A stretch of DNA of 64,000 bases, taken from positions 248,001 to 312,000 of the forward strand of contig NZ_FMXQ01000004.1 in the NCBI RefSeq assembly GCF_900104485.1, written 5' to 3'. Origin of the DNA: Bauldia litoralis (lineage in GTDB: Bacteria; Pseudomonadota; Alphaproteobacteria; Rhizobiales; Kaistiaceae). Position 1 is the first letter of the stretch. Every line of letters starts with the position of its first letter. The notes below the pieces were generated by a model. That model was not told the origin of the DNA, did no database searches, and saw only the letters and a program-made list of their open reading frames with translations. Shown piece by piece: positions 62,104 to 64,000 of the stretch. A program made the translations under genes and the position numbers.

Positions 62104-63555
62104 ATGGATTTCATTTCCCTCAGCGTCTCGGTCCATTGGCTTCTGGTTATCGGCATCGGCATTCGCGTCATCATGAAGCGGCCGGAAGCGGGGGTGGCGC
62201 TTGCCTGGATGCTGCTGGTCGCCGTCGTGCCCTATGGCGGCGCCCTCGTTTACCTGCTGATCGGCGAACGCCGCATCGATCCGCGGCGCGAGCGCGAGAT
62301 CAAGGCGCTCCAGCAGGACTACCGGCGGCTGTTCGATACGGCGAGGGAGCAGGGCATCACCGATGTCGACTGGCTCAGCCACAGCCCGGCCGCCAAGCAA
62401 CTCGACACCCTTGGCGGCAACCTCGTCGGCAGCCACGCGGTCGGCGGCAGCGCCTTTCAGTTGAAATCGGATACCGCCGAGGTCCTGGCGACGCTGGCAA
62501 GCGAGATCGACGCGGCCAAGACCAGCGTCCTGATGGAATTCTACATCTGGGCCGAGGGCGGGGCGGCGGATACGGTCCTCGAAGCGCTGATCATGGCCGC
62601 CGGACGGGGCGTTTCCTGCCGGGTCCTCGTCGATGCGATCGGCGCCCGGCCATGGTGGAAAGGCGATCAGCCGGCCCGGCTTCGCGCCGCCGGCGTCGAG
62701 GTGCGGCCGGCGCTGCCGGTGGGGCTGTTCCGCAGCTTCGTCGGTCGAACCGACCTTCGCCTCCACCGCAAGATCGTCGTCATCGACGGCGAGATCGCCT
62801 GGACCGGCAGCATGAATCTCGTCGATCCCCGATTCTTCAAGGCGGATGCAGGGGTCGGCGAGTGGGTCGATGCCATGGTCCGGGTCGAGGGGCCTATCGT
62901 CGGACCGCTCGCCGCCATCGCCATCGGCGACTGGCGCCTCGAGACGAACGAGCCGATCGCCGACCTCGTCAAGAGCGCCGGCCTGCGCCTCAACCCGGCG
63001 CGCGGCACCACCGACATGCAGGCAATTCCGAGCGGACCGGGGCAGAGCGTCGACGGGCTCCTGCAGATGATGCTGGCCCTGATCGCCGCCGCCCGCGAGG
63101 AACTGGTGGTGACGACGCCCTACCTGGTTCCCGACGCGTCGCTGTTGCGCGCCCTGCGCGGCGCAGCCGGTCGCGGCGTCGCGGTCTCGATCATCGTGCC
63201 GGAGCGCGTCGACTCGATCCTCACCCGCTACGCCAGCCGCTCCTATTTCGAGGATCTGCTCGATGCCGGCGTGGCGATCCACCTCTACCGGGATGGCCTG
63301 CTGCACACCAAGTCGATCGTGGCAGACAGCAAGATGGCGATGTTCGGCACCGCCAATATCGACATGCGCAGCATCTGGCTGAACTACGAGGACGTGCTGT
63401 TCGTCTACGACCCGGCCTTTTCGACCGAGCTGCGCGCCCTGCAGGCGACGTATATCGAAGCCAGCGATCCGCTGCTTCCCGGCGACTGGGCCGACCGGGC
63501 GACGACCGAGCGATTCACCGAAAACGCCGCGCGGCTGATCAGCCCGCTGCTCTAG
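62104..63555 (+). CDS. cls: Cardiolipin synthase (phospholipase D family)
   Basis: A 483-residue inner-membrane enzyme joining two phosphatidylglycerols to cardiolipin. Two N-terminal transmembrane helices (about 2-23 and 31-53) are followed by two PLD domains with HKD motifs: HRKIVVID (His221) then TGSMN, and HTKSIVAD (His401) then FGTANID. Length and layout match ClsA. A second long frame on the same strand is only a shadow. The stop at 63555 is 24 bp from the convergent DUF937 gene. Confidence 0.94.
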   Translation: MDFISLSVSVHWLLVIGIGIRVIMKRPEAGVALAWMLLVAVVPYGGALVYLLIGERRIDPRREREIKALQQDYRRLFDTAREQGITDVDWLSHSPAAKQLDTLGGNLVGSHAVGGSAFQLKSDTAEVLATLASEIDAAKTSVLMEFYIWAEGGAADTVLEALIMAAGRGVSCRVLVDAIGARPWWKGDQPARLRAAGVEVRPALPVGLFRSFVGRTDLRLHRKIVVIDGEIAWTGSMNLVDPRFFKADAGVGEWVDAMVRVEGPIVGPLAAIAIGDWRLETNEPIADLVKSAGLRLNPARGTTDMQAIPSGPGQSVDGLLQMMLALIAAAREELVVTTPYLVPDASLLRALRGAAGRGVAVSIIVPERVDSILTRYASRSYFEDLLDAGVAIHLYRDGLLHTKSIVADSKMAMFGTANIDMRSIWLNYEDVLFVYDPAFSTELRALQATYIEASDPLLPGDWADRATTERFTENAARLISPLL

Positions 63556-63579
63556 CGATCACCGGCAAGGCCGCGTCGG

Positions 63580-64000
63580 CTAGGTGAACTTATTGACAAT
63601 GTCGTTGAGCGGCGATCCGTCGCCGTCGGAATCGAGCATCTGGAGGAGGCTGTCGAGGCCGCCGGATGCCTGGGGCTGTGCGCCGCCGCCACCAAGCAGA
63701 CCACCGAGCATGCCGCCCAGGCCGCCTGCGCCGCCGCCGCCCTGAAGAGCGCCGAGCAGGTCGCCGATTCCGGCGCCGGCCTTGTCCGCACCGCCGATGG
63801 CGCCCATCGCGCCCTTGACCTGATCATCCGGCGCCTGCTTCTGCATCGCGCCCTGGAGCATCGCGGCAAGCGCCGGCAGGAATTGCGCAACGAGGTCCGG
63901 CGAGGCGCCGGTGCGTTCCGCCGCGGCACTGGCGATCTGGCGCGGCGCTTCGGCCGAGCCGAACAGGCTCTCAAGGAACTGCTCGCCCTTGGCCCGCGCT
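63580..64000 (-). CDS. DUF937 family protein (5' end beyond the window)
   Basis: The minus-strand frame is open to the right edge, so the N-terminus is missing; about 140 residues are visible. It begins in the window with GEQFLESLFGS and contains a helical segment (ASPDLVAQFLPALAAMLQGA), a long Gly-rich stretch (GGGGAGGLGGMLGGLLGGGG) and a C-terminal helix (SGGLDSLLQMLDSDGDGSPL). This matches DUF937 proteins, whose function is unknown. An EF-hand-like DSDGDGS sits near the end. Confidence 0.82.
   Translation of the reverse strand, partial: ARAKGEQFLESLFGSAEAPRQIASAAAERTGASPDLVAQFLPALAAMLQGAMQKQAPDDQVKGAMGAIGGADKAGAGIGDLLGALQGGGGAGGLGGMLGGLLGGGGAQPQASGGLDSLLQMLDSDGDGSPLNDIVNKFT

Noticed and set aside
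62136-63587. Second 483-codon plus-strand frame overlapping cardiolipin synthase
   Set aside because: Out-of-frame shadow without motifs; the frame starting at 62104 has both HKD motifs and N-terminal membrane helices.

Overview
This window looks like a chromosomal segment from an alphaproteobacterium, most likely Hyphomicrobiales (Rhizobiales). The evidence is high GC coding sequence with strong G/C third positions, frequent 4-nt ATGA gene overlaps, a Tat-exported TIGR03808-type repeat protein, a rhizobial-style inositol/cyclitol catabolism block, a two-gene methylmalonyl-CoA mutase and heptose genes for LPS inner core. I found no tRNA, rRNA, CRISPR array, classical insertion sequence or prophage.

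Layout. 1-8498: a (+) catabolic cluster with a truncated 2-hydroxyacid dehydrogenase, two Gfo/Idh/MocA dehydrogenases, iolD, iolE, an SDR, and a GntR/FadR regulator built as two complete regulators fused in tandem; palindromic operator candidates precede iolD and the regulator. 8522-14098: LPS heptose synthesis (hldE divergent from gmhA-gmhB-waaC; hldD beyond a small SHOCT membrane protein). 14297-16108: an exported amidohydrolase. 16130-21649 (-): a GltD-like flavoprotein followed by korA and korB, with korA and korB separated by an oppositely oriented DUF559 gene enclosed by inverted copies of a roughly 70-bp palindromic repeat. 21954-26340: an RND efflux pump. 27184-30815: a sugar-type ABC importer. 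30849-35860 (-): a proline-rich anchored protein and a second RND pump.

36158-38636: ECF sigma factor, RskA-type anti-sigma factor, GNAT acetyltransferase and secreted fasciclin-domain protein, with an ECF-like promoter before the fasciclin gene. 38804-42061: PLP aminotransferase, Tat-exported beta-helix protein and a VapC/Phd-type toxin-antitoxin pair with a palindromic operator. 42103-46591 (-): methylmalonyl-CoA mutase small and large subunit genes with a small exported protein translationally coupled between them. 46605-57894: mostly unlinked housekeeping or accessory genes (YjbR, DUF2267-like, M20 peptidase, cytochrome c', HerA-like ATPase, amidase, FeSOD, CPA2 antiporter, LysM protein, serine hydrolase, K+ channel).

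58055-64000: an ADP-forming acyl-CoA synthetase/GNAT fusion, then a class I DAHP synthase gene preceded by a 26-residue ORF rich in aromatic codons (YYFWFSY) and a rho-independent terminator, which is a textbook attenuator arrangement, then cardiolipin synthase and a partial DUF937 gene. The four signals I consider most worth testing are the aro leader/attenuator, the repeat-bounded DUF559 cassette splitting korA/korB, the tandem-fused GntR regulator, and the exported protein between the mutase subunits.
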